Shown here: in pieces, positions 1 to 9,512 of the stretch | How the letters are laid out: every line of letters starts with the position of its first letter | Position numbering within the stretch: the first letter of the stretch is position 1 | Origin: CAYUQT01 sp964596165 | GTDB taxonomy: Bacteria; Planctomycetota; Phycisphaerae; UBA1845; JAFGLZ01 | DNA: 64,000 bases | Assembly: GCA_964596165.1 (NCBI GenBank) | Contig: CAZQTW010000005.1 | Span: 89,017-153,016 of the forward strand | Direction: 5' to 3' | Translations under genes and position numbers: made by a program | Notes under the pieces: generated by a model | What the model saw: the letters and a program-made list of their open reading frames with translations, nothing else | Databases searched by the model: none | Told to the model about the DNA's origin: nothing

Positions 1-813
1 GAGTCTGCCTTTTGCCACCTTGCCGCCCGTCCCGAAGAGCGTGCCCTCACAGATGCAGTACCCATCGCTGCCATGGAGCTCAAGTCGAGGCGACGGCGCA
101 CCCGCGCCCGTCGAGCCGTCGGCCACGCCGAGGGCGCCGTTCTTGAAGCGAATGGTCACAAGGGCATGATCCTCGGTTTCGTAGCCGAATTTGAGGTTGG
201 ATAGTTCGCCGCGCACCGCGTCCGGATCACCCAGAAACCATCGGAGCAGATCGATCAGGTGCGTACCGACGTCGCCGAGCGTCCAGCCGCCGCACATAGC
301 CTTCTTCTGCCGCCACTCGGCCGGCGGACGCGGATAGGCGAAATAGAGCTGGGCCCTGACGCAAATCGGCTTGCCGTACTTGCCTGCGAGCCACTCCGCC
401 CGAAGCTCCTGATGCAGCGGGCTAAACCGCATGTGATAGCCGATGCTCAAGAGCCTGCTCGCCTTGCTGGCCGCGTCGATCATCGACCGGCACTCGGCGG
501 TCGTGATTGCCATCGGCTTCTCGCAAAGAACATGTTTACCCGCTCCCAACGCCGCAACGGCATGAGGGGCGTGGAGATGGTTCGGGCTGGAGATCCACAC
601 GGCCTCGAAGCTCGAGTCGCTCAGAAAGGCCTCAAGATCGGTGTACCCTCTGGGGACACCATGTTTCTCGCAGAACGCGTCGGCCTTGCGCTGTTCGCTG
701 CTGAGCACCGCTCGCAATTGGGCGTTCTCGGCCGCCATGATCGCCGGACCGAATGTGTTCTTGGCCCAACTGGAGGCCCCGATGATTCCCCAACCGACTT
801 TCTGCTGCGTCAT
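1..813 (-). CDS. Gfo/Idh/MocA family NAD(P)-dependent oxidoreductase, C-terminus outside window
   Basis: The frame reads from an ATG at 813 down to the window edge without a stop, so 271 residues are visible and the C-terminus is missing. It opens with the Rossmann segment 'VGWGIIGAS' and carries the family signature 'HVLCEKPMA' at about residues 95-103, whose Lys contacts nicotinamide in this family. A 'GGWTLGDVGTHLIDLLRW' stretch matches the start of the C-terminal alpha/beta domain with its usual catalytic His. No signal peptide is visible, so a cytoplasmic sugar or inositol-type dehydrogenase is likely; the substrate cannot be told. The start overlaps the stop of the upstream DUF4838 gene (ATGA at 810-813), which implies translational coupling and a shared role in glycan use. 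Confidence 0.9.
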   Translation of the reverse strand, partial: MTQQKVGWGIIGASSWAKNTFGPAIMAAENAQLRAVLSSEQRKADAFCEKHGVPRGYTDLEAFLSDSSFEAVWISSPNHLHAPHAVAALGAGKHVLCEKPMAITTAECRSMIDAASKASRLLSIGYHMRFSPLHQELRAEWLAGKYGKPICVRAQLYFAYPRPPAEWRQKKAMCGGWTLGDVGTHLIDLLRWFLGDPDAVRGELSNLKFGYETEDHALVTIRFKNGALGVADGSTGAGAPSPRLELHGSDGYCICEGTLFGTGGKVAKGRL

Positions 814-3785
814 GGCTTGGTCCTTTCGTCAACTCGTCGGAACAGCAATCTATCCACATATACAGCCGCGATGTTGTCGGCGTTGTTGGTAGGGGCAATC
901 CAGACCATCTGGTCGCGATCCGCCTTGAACCGACCGAAGGAGATGGTTTGCCAATCCCCTCTTGCGTCGCTCGCGCTCAGCGACCCACCGCAAACAGAGG
1001 CCTTCTTGTGCGGATCATAGACGCCGAAATCGCACGCCCGCCCCTGCTTGCCCTTCACGTCAAATCGCACAAATGCCGTCAATTCATAGGTCCCACCAAG
1101 GGGCAGCCTGGCCGGATCCACACCCCACTGGATCGCCCATTCGGTCGTGTTTCCTACGATCCACGCCGCTGCCCCGTCGGAGGCGTTGTCATCCGGCTTG
1201 ATACCGGAGAGTTGGCCCTCCTGATACAGTCCGAACTCGTCGTGCCCGATCTCCACGATACCTGCCGGACGGCCCGACGCGACGGGCAGCTGCTCGGCTA
1301 CTTGGTTGAGCGTGTACTTGGCGGTCAACGTGATAGCTTCCTTCGGCGCCAGGGGCTTCTCCGGTGTCAGCGTCTGGACGACGACCACGGGGCCGTCGCA
1401 ACGATTCTCAAAGAAGCATCGACCCACGTCTCCGACGTGCTGACATTGAACCTGGATGCCCGAGGGCCCCGTCAGCATCCAGCCATTCTTGGGAATCGAC
1501 GGGCCGGCCAGCGCAAAGCGCGCCGCCCCGGCGTCCTTTGGGATGGCGAGTGGCGTTTCCCGTTCGTCGGTCTTCAACGTGATGTTCTCGCCGCCCAGAG
1601 CCAGTTCCAGGCTGGTCCGCAGTCGGCCGGGCCTCGGCTCCGCAGCGGTGTTGGTCAAGGTCGAGGCGATAGTCCAATTCGCCCCTCCCGAGTCGAGCTT
1701 CACTACCCGTCGCAGGACCAGTCCGTTTGCCAGCGTAGCCGTCAGTGTGAGCTGCCCTTGTGCGGACTCCACCGTGTACGCTTCCCCCGCCCCCGGCGAC
1801 CGGCGCGTCAATCCCGCCGCCTCCCAATAACCACCGAGCCGGGGAAAACCCGGTGCGGACGTCGGCGCCACCGCGAGGATATTCCGGTTTCGAGCCTTGT
1901 CTTCGATGGCCAGAATCCTACCGCCGAGGGACGGAGCGATTCGCAATCTCAATGAGGGGTTCTCCAGGGTGACCAGATCCACGCCGTAGACCGAAGGCGC
2001 CACCTGCTGACGAAACGTATCCGGGTGGAAACCGCCTTCGTTCAGGTGCGTGATGTTCTCCTGCTTGCACACAGCAAAGAATTGGTCGAACAGCTTGGCC
2101 TTTGCCGGCTCGGGCTCCGGTCCATACTTGTCCCCGCGAAAGACCCACGGTCGGGTCGTGTCCGGCTTCAGTCGTGAAAGCTGAACATACTGGATCGGCA
2201 GTCGGGCTACCCGGACCCGATGCAGCGTTTCCGGATCGCCGGCAACCGCCCTCTCTGCCTCGTCGAAAAGGACATTGGCCTTCGCCATGATCTCGGGCGG
2301 CGCTTGGCCACTCTCAGGGCCGATCCAAATGGGCTGATGTACCTTGTTCTCTATCGCGTGGTCGCGGAGCATGCGAAGGTAGCGGTCGATCGGTCCGGCC
2401 GCCTTCCCGTAGAAGCCCTCCATGAACTCCGCGCGGTGTCTCTCGATGTAACAGTCCGGGTCCCACAGGAGCTTGGCCAACAGATAGGCCTTCAGTTCGG
2501 CCATCTGTCCGCCGGTGGACTGATAGGACCCCTGCTCGAAGATGCCCTTGACGCCGTGTCTGACGAAGAACTGCACGTTGGGCTGGAGGACTTCGTTGTT
2601 GGTAAACGGCAAGACGTAGTGGCCGAACGTCGTGACGTAGTCCCAGACGTAAAGGCGGTCGCACATCTTGGACCACCCGACGATGTCCTTCTTGAACGTC
2701 GTGTCCTCCTGCTCGAGCGGGTGAGAGAAGCAGCACTCGATGCTACATAGTCGAACGATCACGTTATGTCGCGGGCGGGTCTTGGTCACCGGTGCACGCG
2801 AGTACTGATAGGCCAACGTGTCGACGGCGACGTTCGGGAACTCCTTCTCGATGGCCTCACCCACCGCGTTGACGAACCGGATGATGGGTCCCGCGTGGAC
2901 GCCGCCTTCTTCGGCCTCCACCTTCTTGCAGTCTTCACACTCACACCAACCGCCCGTGTCATTCTGTGAAACGGAGATGATATTGGTGGCGGGGTTCCGC
3001 CGGAGCAGGTCCTTAACGGCCTCGATCGTAATGCGAAGGACGTCGGGATGGGTGAGGCAGAGCTGATAGTACCCCCTCATCCGCTTGCCGGAGACCAACG
3101 AGAAATACTCCGGGTGCTGGTCGTAGTATTTCTCCGGAGGAACGAGTGAGTTGAAGGTGTGCACGAAGCCGGTGTAGACGATCTTGCCGCCCCGCGTCTC
3201 GTCCAGTCGCGCATTGGCGGAGTTACACTTGTTTCTGGCCGCCCAATCGGCATCGAACGCATCGAACCAGAATGATTCACGGTACTCCAGTAGGGGGACC
3301 TGTGTGTTGTTGATCTCGCCCAACATGATGGTCGGCAACCTGGGTATGCGGCTGACCTTGGATGAGAACCAGCGGCACCCAAGCTGCTCTTCGAGGAAGG
3401 TATAGACGCCGTACATCGTTCCGCGTGGCCGGCCGCCGGCAATGATCAAATGCGGGCCCGCCGTGCGGATCGTGAAGCCCTCGCCGCCGAGCTTCGCCCA
3501 GTCGATCTCCACCTTTGCCGGCGTCAGACCGGCGTTCTTTCCCAGCAGGATCGCCCGTTCCGGCAACGGGCTCGAATCGTCGACGACGCTTAGTTCCGCC
3601 CCGGAAATCTGCTTGATGAACGACTGGAGTTCCTTGGCAGCGTGCTTCTCGGATGGGATTGCATCCTTGGGGACCACGATTCGGTAGTCCGATTTCCCGT
3701 CCGACACCAGCGAGATTGAAGCCCTCAGATCCAAACCCAGGGCGGCGAGCACGACCACCGCCATCGTCCATCGTCGACTCCGCAT
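810..3785 (-). CDS. secreted DUF4838 protein (glycoside-hydrolase-like)
   Basis: A 991-residue protein. I chose the ATG at 3785 because an AGGGGA ribosome site lies about 8 bases upstream and the protein then opens with a basic, hydrophobic signal peptide ('MRSRRWTMAVVVLAAL'). The N-terminal segment ('EKHAAKELQSFIKQISG') resembles the alpha-glucuronidase (GH67) N-terminal domain. It is followed by a DUF4838 barrel with the hallmark 'SVSQNDTGGWCECEDC'. The C-terminal third looks like beta-sandwich domains with a final carbohydrate-binding-like region. By family it should act outside the cytoplasm on glycans; no member-specific substrate can be read from the sequence. Its stop overlaps the next gene's start, coupling it to a Gfo/Idh/MocA oxidoreductase that could process the released sugar. 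Confidence 0.85.
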   Translation of the reverse strand: MRSRRWTMAVVVLAALGLDLRASISLVSDGKSDYRIVVPKDAIPSEKHAAKELQSFIKQISGAELSVVDDSSPLPERAILLGKNAGLTPAKVEIDWAKLGGEGFTIRTAGPHLIIAGGRPRGTMYGVYTFLEEQLGCRWFSSKVSRIPRLPTIMLGEINNTQVPLLEYRESFWFDAFDADWAARNKCNSANARLDETRGGKIVYTGFVHTFNSLVPPEKYYDQHPEYFSLVSGKRMRGYYQLCLTHPDVLRITIEAVKDLLRRNPATNIISVSQNDTGGWCECEDCKKVEAEEGGVHAGPIIRFVNAVGEAIEKEFPNVAVDTLAYQYSRAPVTKTRPRHNVIVRLCSIECCFSHPLEQEDTTFKKDIVGWSKMCDRLYVWDYVTTFGHYVLPFTNNEVLQPNVQFFVRHGVKGIFEQGSYQSTGGQMAELKAYLLAKLLWDPDCYIERHRAEFMEGFYGKAAGPIDRYLRMLRDHAIENKVHQPIWIGPESGQAPPEIMAKANVLFDEAERAVAGDPETLHRVRVARLPIQYVQLSRLKPDTTRPWVFRGDKYGPEPEPAKAKLFDQFFAVCKQENITHLNEGGFHPDTFRQQVAPSVYGVDLVTLENPSLRLRIAPSLGGRILAIEDKARNRNILAVAPTSAPGFPRLGGYWEAAGLTRRSPGAGEAYTVESAQGQLTLTATLANGLVLRRVVKLDSGGANWTIASTLTNTAAEPRPGRLRTSLELALGGENITLKTDERETPLAIPKDAGAARFALAGPSIPKNGWMLTGPSGIQVQCQHVGDVGRCFFENRCDGPVVVVQTLTPEKPLAPKEAITLTAKYTLNQVAEQLPVASGRPAGIVEIGHDEFGLYQEGQLSGIKPDDNASDGAAAWIVGNTTEWAIQWGVDPARLPLGGTYELTAFVRFDVKGKQGRACDFGVYDPHKKASVCGGSLSASDARGDWQTISFGRFKADRDQMVWIAPTNNADNIAAVYVDRLLFRRVDERTKP

Positions 3786-4020
3786 GTGTTTGTCCCCTTT
3801 GTGATTGAACGACTCCAAGGACACATCGCTGAGATTTCTGCCCGTCAGCCATGTGCCAGATCATCCCGGAGAGGAAAGCGCACGGTCAAGGGCGACAAGC
3901 GCACCGCCCACAAGGCCTGCCGCAAGACCCACTACCTTTCAAGCATACTGACGGATACCATGCTTCGCATTCCGGCATTCACGTTGATTCAACCTCAAGG
4001 CTTGAATGAAAGGAACCGGC

Positions 4021-4809
4021 ATGACCACCGAGCAACGAACCGCTCTGATTACGGGTGCATCGAGCGGAATCGGCAGTGTCTTCGCCCGGCACCTCGCCGC
4101 CCGCGGATATGATCTGATCCTTGTCGCCCGGCGCCGCGAACGGCTGGAGGCATTGGCCCAGGAGACGCACCGACAGCATGGGATCACCGCGGACGTCTTC
4201 GTGGCCGATCTGGCGAAGTCCGAAGATGTCCGGCACGTGGCCGACCGAATCGAGGCACTTCCGCGTCTCGACCTCTTGATCAACAATGCGGGATTCGGCT
4301 CGATACACACCTTTGTCGAACTTGATCTGAATATGCAGTTGGACATGATCCACGTGCATGTGCTGGCCTCCGTGCGTCTGACTCGCGCCGCCCTACCCGG
4401 CATGATCAAGCGGCAAAACGGCGCGATCATCAACGTGGCCTCGATGGCGGGGTTTCTTCCGATGCCGAAGGTGATCGTCTATGCGGCCACCAAGTCGTTT
4501 CTCATCACGTTTTCGGAAGGCTTGGCGAAGGAGCTTGCGAACACCGGCGTGCACGTCCAGGCGCTCTGCCCGGGATTCACGTACACCGAGTTTCATGACG
4601 CACCCGAATTCGAGGGCTTCTCCCGCTCGCAGACTTCGGCGTCCCTGTGGATGGCAGCCGAAGATGTGGTCGCCGAATCGCTGAAGGCGCTGGAAAAGAA
4701 CCAAACGATCTGCGTCCCCGGGTGGAAGAATCGCGTGTTTCTTCGCTTGATTCGCAGCCCGCTGGGAAAGGCCCTCATCAAGGCTGTGGCCGGAAATCGT
4801 TGGAAGTAG
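4021..4809 (+). CDS. short-chain dehydrogenase/reductase (SDR)
   Basis: A 262-residue classical SDR. The nucleotide motif 'TGASSGIG' lies near residues 10-17, 'NNAG' follows beta-strand 4, and the catalytic triad is visible as Ser in 'NVASMAGF' and Tyr/Lys in 'YAATKSF'. The layout resembles the DltE/YqjQ-like SDRs (about 260 residues) that act on uncharacterised alcohol or keto groups. The ATG at 4021 is preferred over an in-frame ATG at 4006 because AAAGGA sits 6 bases before it. It is divergent from the DUF4838 gene with about 235 bases between them. No signal peptide is seen, so it should be cytoplasmic. The substrate is unknown. Confidence 0.85.
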   Translation: MTTEQRTALITGASSGIGSVFARHLAARGYDLILVARRRERLEALAQETHRQHGITADVFVADLAKSEDVRHVADRIEALPRLDLLINNAGFGSIHTFVELDLNMQLDMIHVHVLASVRLTRAALPGMIKRQNGAIINVASMAGFLPMPKVIVYAATKSFLITFSEGLAKELANTGVHVQALCPGFTYTEFHDAPEFEGFSRSQTSASLWMAAEDVVAESLKALEKNQTICVPGWKNRVFLRLIRSPLGKALIKAVAGNRWK

Positions 4810-4947
4810 GGTACGGCCGGATCGGAAGGGATTGGGACGCCACCAGAGTCCCACCTCATTTCACGCATTCGACGTCCGTGCCGATCGTGTTCGTTCGTGT
4901 GATTGCCGGGCTTGACATCCCGACAGAATCGGTGTCCCATCCTCGTC

Positions 4948-6600
4948 ATGTGCAACCACACACGTCGAGAATTCATGAAGAGGGCTTCGGCGACTATCCC
5001 CGTGGCGAGCGTCGTCTTGGGCTCACAACCCCTCGGTCGGGCGTTGGCCGTTCAGTCGAATCCGGCACCTCCGTCGACGGCCGGCGGGGTCCGACCTCCG
5101 ATCTCATTCAACATCTGCGTCCACCCCGTCGAGTTCATGCAAGACCGCGACCTCGGCAAGATGCTGGTGGAGAACGGAATCGAGAAGGTCTGGCTTGCAG
5201 GCTGGTTCTACGGACACTGGTCCTACGACAAGGCCAAGCTGATCGAGGCCCGGACCATGGCCCAGGCGGCTGGGCTGAAGACCGCCTTGGTCAATGTTCC
5301 GCTCGGTCATCCCGGCAATTCCCTCGGAGAGGTGGACACACTTGTCCCACTGACGATTCCCAACCACTGGCGGTACCGGTTGAACGTCGATGGTCGGGAG
5401 GTTCGCCACTGCGGCTGCCTCAATGACGCAAGCTGGAAGGACAATCTTGACTCGCTCCACGAAGCCCACGAGATGGGTTTCCGCGAGGTCTTCATGGACG
5501 ACGATCTGCGCCTGTCCGTAGGACCGGGCGTCATCGGCGGTTGCTTCTGTCCGGATTGCCTCACCCGGTACAAATCCACCACAGGTGCGACGGACGCGGA
5601 GGTCGACGAGATACGCCGACAGGTCAAGGGACGAATTCGCGGTGAGGCCCTGATGCGATGGCTCAAGTTTCACGGCGATCGCCTCACGGCATTCCTGAAC
5701 GCGTGTGACTCCATCGCACCCGATCTGTCCGTCGGCATCATGGTGATGTATATGGGCTGGGAACAGGCGGGTATCCAACTGGACGCGCTACGTCACCGGC
5801 TCTTCCGCGTCGGCGAAGGCCATTTTGACGACAACTCTTTCGGCAGTGTGCGTGGCAAGTTGACCGAGGTCGCCAGCGCGATGTTCCACATGTGCTATGC
5901 CGACCCCCGCTTGGCGTACAGCGAGTCGACGGCGTTCCCGCCGACCGGATTGTCCGCTGAGAACGTGGGGCGCAAGATCGCCGTCCCGCTCATGGCCGGC
6001 GTGCCCAACGTCATGTTCATGAGCGGCATCCGTATGTTCCCCAAGGCCTACTGGCCGACATTGAAACAGCACATCCGGCGGGCACGTCAATTGTGGGACC
6101 ATTTGCCCGCTGAACGCCCCACGGGCGTTGTCAGACTGTGGTTCGGACCGGGTGCACGGTCCGTCGCACCGGGCTGGCCTCTGGTCGATTGCCTGGGGCT
6201 TGGAATCCCCGTCGAGGCGGTCGGCAACGTTACGTCTCCGGGCATATACCTCGTCCAGGCCGAGGACGTACCCTTCTTGCCGGAAAAGATCACGCGTGAC
6301 GAACGAACCACGATCGTAACCAACTCGGTACCGAAACCCGTGAATGCCACGTGCCGATGGCTCGACGCCGGCACAGACTGGCCCGATCGCTGGCGCCTGA
6401 AGCAGGAGATCCTTGCGATTGCCGGCAACATCCCCCACGTCGCCGGCACAACGCCCGTCGTCGCACGGTGGTTCCGCAAGTCGGCGTCACTGTTGCTCTG
6501 GAACATAAACAACGCGGAGCAGACAGTGGAGGTCGTCGGCGGAGAACGCTCTCAACGAATAGCGCTGTCCCCGGGCCAAGTTTCGCTGGTCGCGACGTAG
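4948..6600 (+). CDS. Tat-exported putative TIM-barrel carbohydrate protein
   Basis: A 550-residue protein. The ATG at 4948 places a twin-arginine motif, 'TRREFMK', in the first ten residues, followed by a hydrophobic run and 'ALAVQS'; this argues for Tat export and for this start, although no strong ribosome site is visible. The body reads like a (beta/alpha)8 barrel. 'GFREVFMDDDLRL' and a 'CFCPDCL' pair resemble the acidic and cysteine segments seen in GH42-like and putative glycosyl-hydrolase families, and a beta-rich tail follows. I cannot assign a family with certainty. A periplasmic glycan-active or glycan-binding role is inferred from the export signal and the neighbouring DUF4838 protein. 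Confidence 0.7.
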   Translation: MCNHTRREFMKRASATIPVASVVLGSQPLGRALAVQSNPAPPSTAGGVRPPISFNICVHPVEFMQDRDLGKMLVENGIEKVWLAGWFYGHWSYDKAKLIEARTMAQAAGLKTALVNVPLGHPGNSLGEVDTLVPLTIPNHWRYRLNVDGREVRHCGCLNDASWKDNLDSLHEAHEMGFREVFMDDDLRLSVGPGVIGGCFCPDCLTRYKSTTGATDAEVDEIRRQVKGRIRGEALMRWLKFHGDRLTAFLNACDSIAPDLSVGIMVMYMGWEQAGIQLDALRHRLFRVGEGHFDDNSFGSVRGKLTEVASAMFHMCYADPRLAYSESTAFPPTGLSAENVGRKIAVPLMAGVPNVMFMSGIRMFPKAYWPTLKQHIRRARQLWDHLPAERPTGVVRLWFGPGARSVAPGWPLVDCLGLGIPVEAVGNVTSPGIYLVQAEDVPFLPEKITRDERTTIVTNSVPKPVNATCRWLDAGTDWPDRWRLKQEILAIAGNIPHVAGTTPVVARWFRKSASLLLWNINNAEQTVEVVGGERSQRIALSPGQVSLVAT

Positions 6601-6798
6601 TCGGGCGAACGGGTTGGCGCACCCGTACCGGTCGCTCGCTGCGGCAACCCCATCGTCATCTTCGCCGGACATGCTTCAGGGTATGATACCTTCTTGCCCC
6701 GGTTCGTCTTGAAGGGGTGGCGTTGCGCATGGTAGCCTGCTTGCTGCGGGCCGGCGGAACACGGCGACGGTCTTCGGATCTTGGAGAGGCCAAACGCA

Positions 6799-9423
6799 AT
6801 GGTTTACACGGCGTGGAGTACCGGGCTGGCGGGACTGGACCGCATGCTGAAGGGAATAATCGCCGGAGACAACCTTGTCTTCCAGGTAGACTCCGTCAAT
6901 GATTACATTCCGTTTGTGGAACCCTATGCCCGGGCGGCCTTGGCGAGAGGACGGAAGGTCGTCTATTTCCGATTCGCCAATCACCAGCCCCTGCTCACCC
7001 CTTCCGACGGGATTGAGATCCGCAGCCTGGAACCGGAGGTCGGATTCGAGCGGTTCATTGCCAAGATCCATCAGACCATCGAGGCCGATAGGGAAACCAG
7101 TTGTTATGTCTTTGACTGCCTGTCCGATCTTGCGGTCGATTGGTGCAGCGATCGGATGCTGGGCAATTTCTTCATGCTGACGTGTCCGTATGTCTATGAC
7201 GTAGGCGCCTTGGCCTATTTCATGCTGTTGAGGAACTATCATTCGTTTCACGCAACAACGCCCATTTCGGAGACCACCCAGATTCTGCTGGACATCTACC
7301 GCCACAAGGGCCGGCTCTACCTCCATCCGATCAAGGTTCAACAACGGTACTCGCCCACCATGCACATGCTGCATCGCTGGGAATCGGATGACTTCGTCCC
7401 TGTCACCACCAGTTCAACGATTGCCGAGATCTTGACTTCGACTCCGTCGGTAAAGATGGAAACCCCACGCGTTCGCTTGGGCGTATGGAATCGTGCGTTT
7501 CTGGAGGCCGAGGAAATTCGCGACCCGGCGCATCGTCGGGAGTGCACTCTGGAGGGGGCACGCGAGTTGGTGCGGCGTCTGATCGGCATGGTCATCACGC
7601 GAGAAGAACGGTTCTTCCGCCTGGCGGAGAAGTACCTGAATCTCGGCGACATCCTCGACATCTGGAAACGAATGATCGGAACCGGTCTGATCGGCGGCAA
7701 GGCGGTGGGCATGTTGCTGGCCCGCGCCATTCTCACCAAGACGGCCCCCCGGTATCAGGAGCTGCTGGAACCGCACGACTCTTTCTTCATCGGCTCCGAC
7801 GTGTTCTACACATTCCTCGTGCAAAACGGGTGCTGGTGGACACGGCAGAAGCAGCGGAACCCCGCGACTTTCCTTGATGGTGCGGAGGATGCGCGCCGAC
7901 GGATCCTGATGGGAACGTTCTCCGCAGACATCCAGAAGGAGTTCTCGGAGATGCTCGAGTACTTCGGGCAGTCTCCGATCCTCGTCCGTTCGAGCAGTCT
8001 CCTGGAGGACAACTTCGGAAACTCGTTCGCCGGCAAGTACGAAAGCGTGTTCTGCGTGAATCAGGGTCCCCACCAGCAGCGGCTGGAAGATTTCATGTCG
8101 GCCGTTCGAAGCATCTACGCCAGCACGATGAGCGAAAAGGCGCTCCGGTACCGCGCCCTCCGGGGAATGTTGGACCGCGATGAGCAGATGGCCTTGTTGG
8201 TGCAGCGCGTATCCGGCGGACTCTACGGAAGCTACTTCTACCCCCAGCTCGCCGGAGTGGGACTGTCGTTCAACCCCTACGTGTGGAGCGATCAGATCGA
8301 CCCCCAGGCCGGCGTTCTCAGGCTTGTATTCGGGTTGGGCACCCGCGCGGTCGACCGCGCGGATGATGACTATACACGGATCGTGGCGCTGAACGCCCCG
8401 CAGCGCCGCCCCGAGGGCACACCCGATGAAGTAAGACATTACACCCAACGACGGGTAGACTGTCTCGACCTCCATGCGAACCAACTGGTGTCCTGCGGCT
8501 TCCTCGATCTTGTTCGGCAGAGTCCGGGCTTGCCGGTCGAGTTGTTCGCCACTCAGGACGAGGAATCGGCCGGCCGACAGACCGAGGACGGCGGGCGCAG
8601 CACGCCCCAATGGAATCTGACATTCGATCAGCTCATGACCGGCACGACATTCGTGAAGGACATGCGCGAGATGCTGCATATTATCGAGCAGGCTTACGGT
8701 TGCCCCGTGGACACGGAGTTCACCGCCAATTTCTTCAGCCCCGACGACTACCGGATCAATCTGGTTCAATGTCGTCCGCTGCAAGTCAACCCCAGCGGCC
8801 TGACAACGAGCGTTCCGACCGACCTCGCGCAGAGCGACCGCATTCTCGAAGCGCACGGTGCGGTCGTCGGTCAGAGCCGTCTGACGACCATCGATCGGCT
8901 CATCTACGTGGTTCCCGGCGTATACGGACGGCTCTCCATGAACGAACGGTACTCGGTGGCCCGCCTCATCGGACGGATTGCGCATCTGGAGGAGCGTGAC
9001 CGACCGAAGACGGTTATGCTGCTCGGACCGGGTCGTTGGGGCACCAGCACCCCGACGCTTGGGGTGCCGGTCTCCTTCGCGGAGATCAACACCGTGTCCA
9101 TTCTGTGTGAGCTGGTCATGATGCGGGAAGGGCTGGTCCCGGAGGTATCCTTGGGGACTCACTTCTTCAACGAGCTGGTGGAGATGGACATGCTGTATTT
9201 GGCGCTGTTCCCCAGCCGCGAGGGCAACTTCCTGAACGAAGACTACCTCACCCGGTCACCCAGCAAACTCACTCAACTCCTGCCCGGCGCGGCAGACCGA
9301 GCCGATGTGGTCCGGGTCATTGATCCACGAGACGCCTGCCCGGGATGCAGCCTCCTCTTGAACGCCAACACACGCACCCAAAAAGTGGTCTGTTATCTGG
9401 ACCACAACCCGCGAACGAAATGA
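6799..9423 (+). CDS. degenerate KaiC-like domain fused to a PEP/pyruvate-binding (PPDK N-terminal) domain
   Basis: A 874-residue protein starting at the ATG at 6799, 9 bases after GGAGAGG. Residues 1 to about 215 look like a RecA/KaiC ATPase ('TGLAGLDRMLKGIIAGDNLV'), but the position where a Walker A GKT/S should follow reads 'FQVDSVNDY', so ATP binding there is probably lost. From about residue 295 a PPDK/PEP-synthase nucleotide-binding domain begins: 'IGGKAVGMLLAR', then 'LVRSSSLLEDNFGNSFAGKY', a 'GLGTRAVDRADDDYTR' segment, and 'LVQCRPLQV' matching the usual 'LQARP' strand. The phosphohistidine and PEP/pyruvate domains of true PPDK are not seen. It probably binds ATP and phosphorylates or senses a small metabolite or partner; the function is unknown. 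It is convergent with gdhA. Confidence 0.8.
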   Translation: MVYTAWSTGLAGLDRMLKGIIAGDNLVFQVDSVNDYIPFVEPYARAALARGRKVVYFRFANHQPLLTPSDGIEIRSLEPEVGFERFIAKIHQTIEADRETSCYVFDCLSDLAVDWCSDRMLGNFFMLTCPYVYDVGALAYFMLLRNYHSFHATTPISETTQILLDIYRHKGRLYLHPIKVQQRYSPTMHMLHRWESDDFVPVTTSSTIAEILTSTPSVKMETPRVRLGVWNRAFLEAEEIRDPAHRRECTLEGARELVRRLIGMVITREERFFRLAEKYLNLGDILDIWKRMIGTGLIGGKAVGMLLARAILTKTAPRYQELLEPHDSFFIGSDVFYTFLVQNGCWWTRQKQRNPATFLDGAEDARRRILMGTFSADIQKEFSEMLEYFGQSPILVRSSSLLEDNFGNSFAGKYESVFCVNQGPHQQRLEDFMSAVRSIYASTMSEKALRYRALRGMLDRDEQMALLVQRVSGGLYGSYFYPQLAGVGLSFNPYVWSDQIDPQAGVLRLVFGLGTRAVDRADDDYTRIVALNAPQRRPEGTPDEVRHYTQRRVDCLDLHANQLVSCGFLDLVRQSPGLPVELFATQDEESAGRQTEDGGRSTPQWNLTFDQLMTGTTFVKDMREMLHIIEQAYGCPVDTEFTANFFSPDDYRINLVQCRPLQVNPSGLTTSVPTDLAQSDRILEAHGAVVGQSRLTTIDRLIYVVPGVYGRLSMNERYSVARLIGRIAHLEERDRPKTVMLLGPGRWGTSTPTLGVPVSFAEINTVSILCELVMMREGLVPEVSLGTHFFNELVEMDMLYLALFPSREGNFLNEDYLTRSPSKLTQLLPGAADRADVVRVIDPRDACPGCSLLLNANTRTQKVVCYLDHNPRTK

Positions 9424-9460
9424 GGGTGTGGCCATCCGCCTTGCGTAGGGCCACACCCTC
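9422..9460. terminator. bidirectional hairpin between convergent genes
   Basis: A perfect 12-bp inverted repeat: arms 9422-9433 (GAGGGTGTGGCC) and 9449-9460, with a 15-base loop. The first arm contains the last two bases of the stop codon of the PEP/pyruvate-binding gene. It lies between that gene and gdhA, so it could end both transcripts. There is no clear T-tract on either side. Confidence 0.65.
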
Positions 9461-9512
9461 CCGGATCCACGTCACAGCTTCCCACAGGCCGACACAGAGG
9501 CCTGCGGATCGC

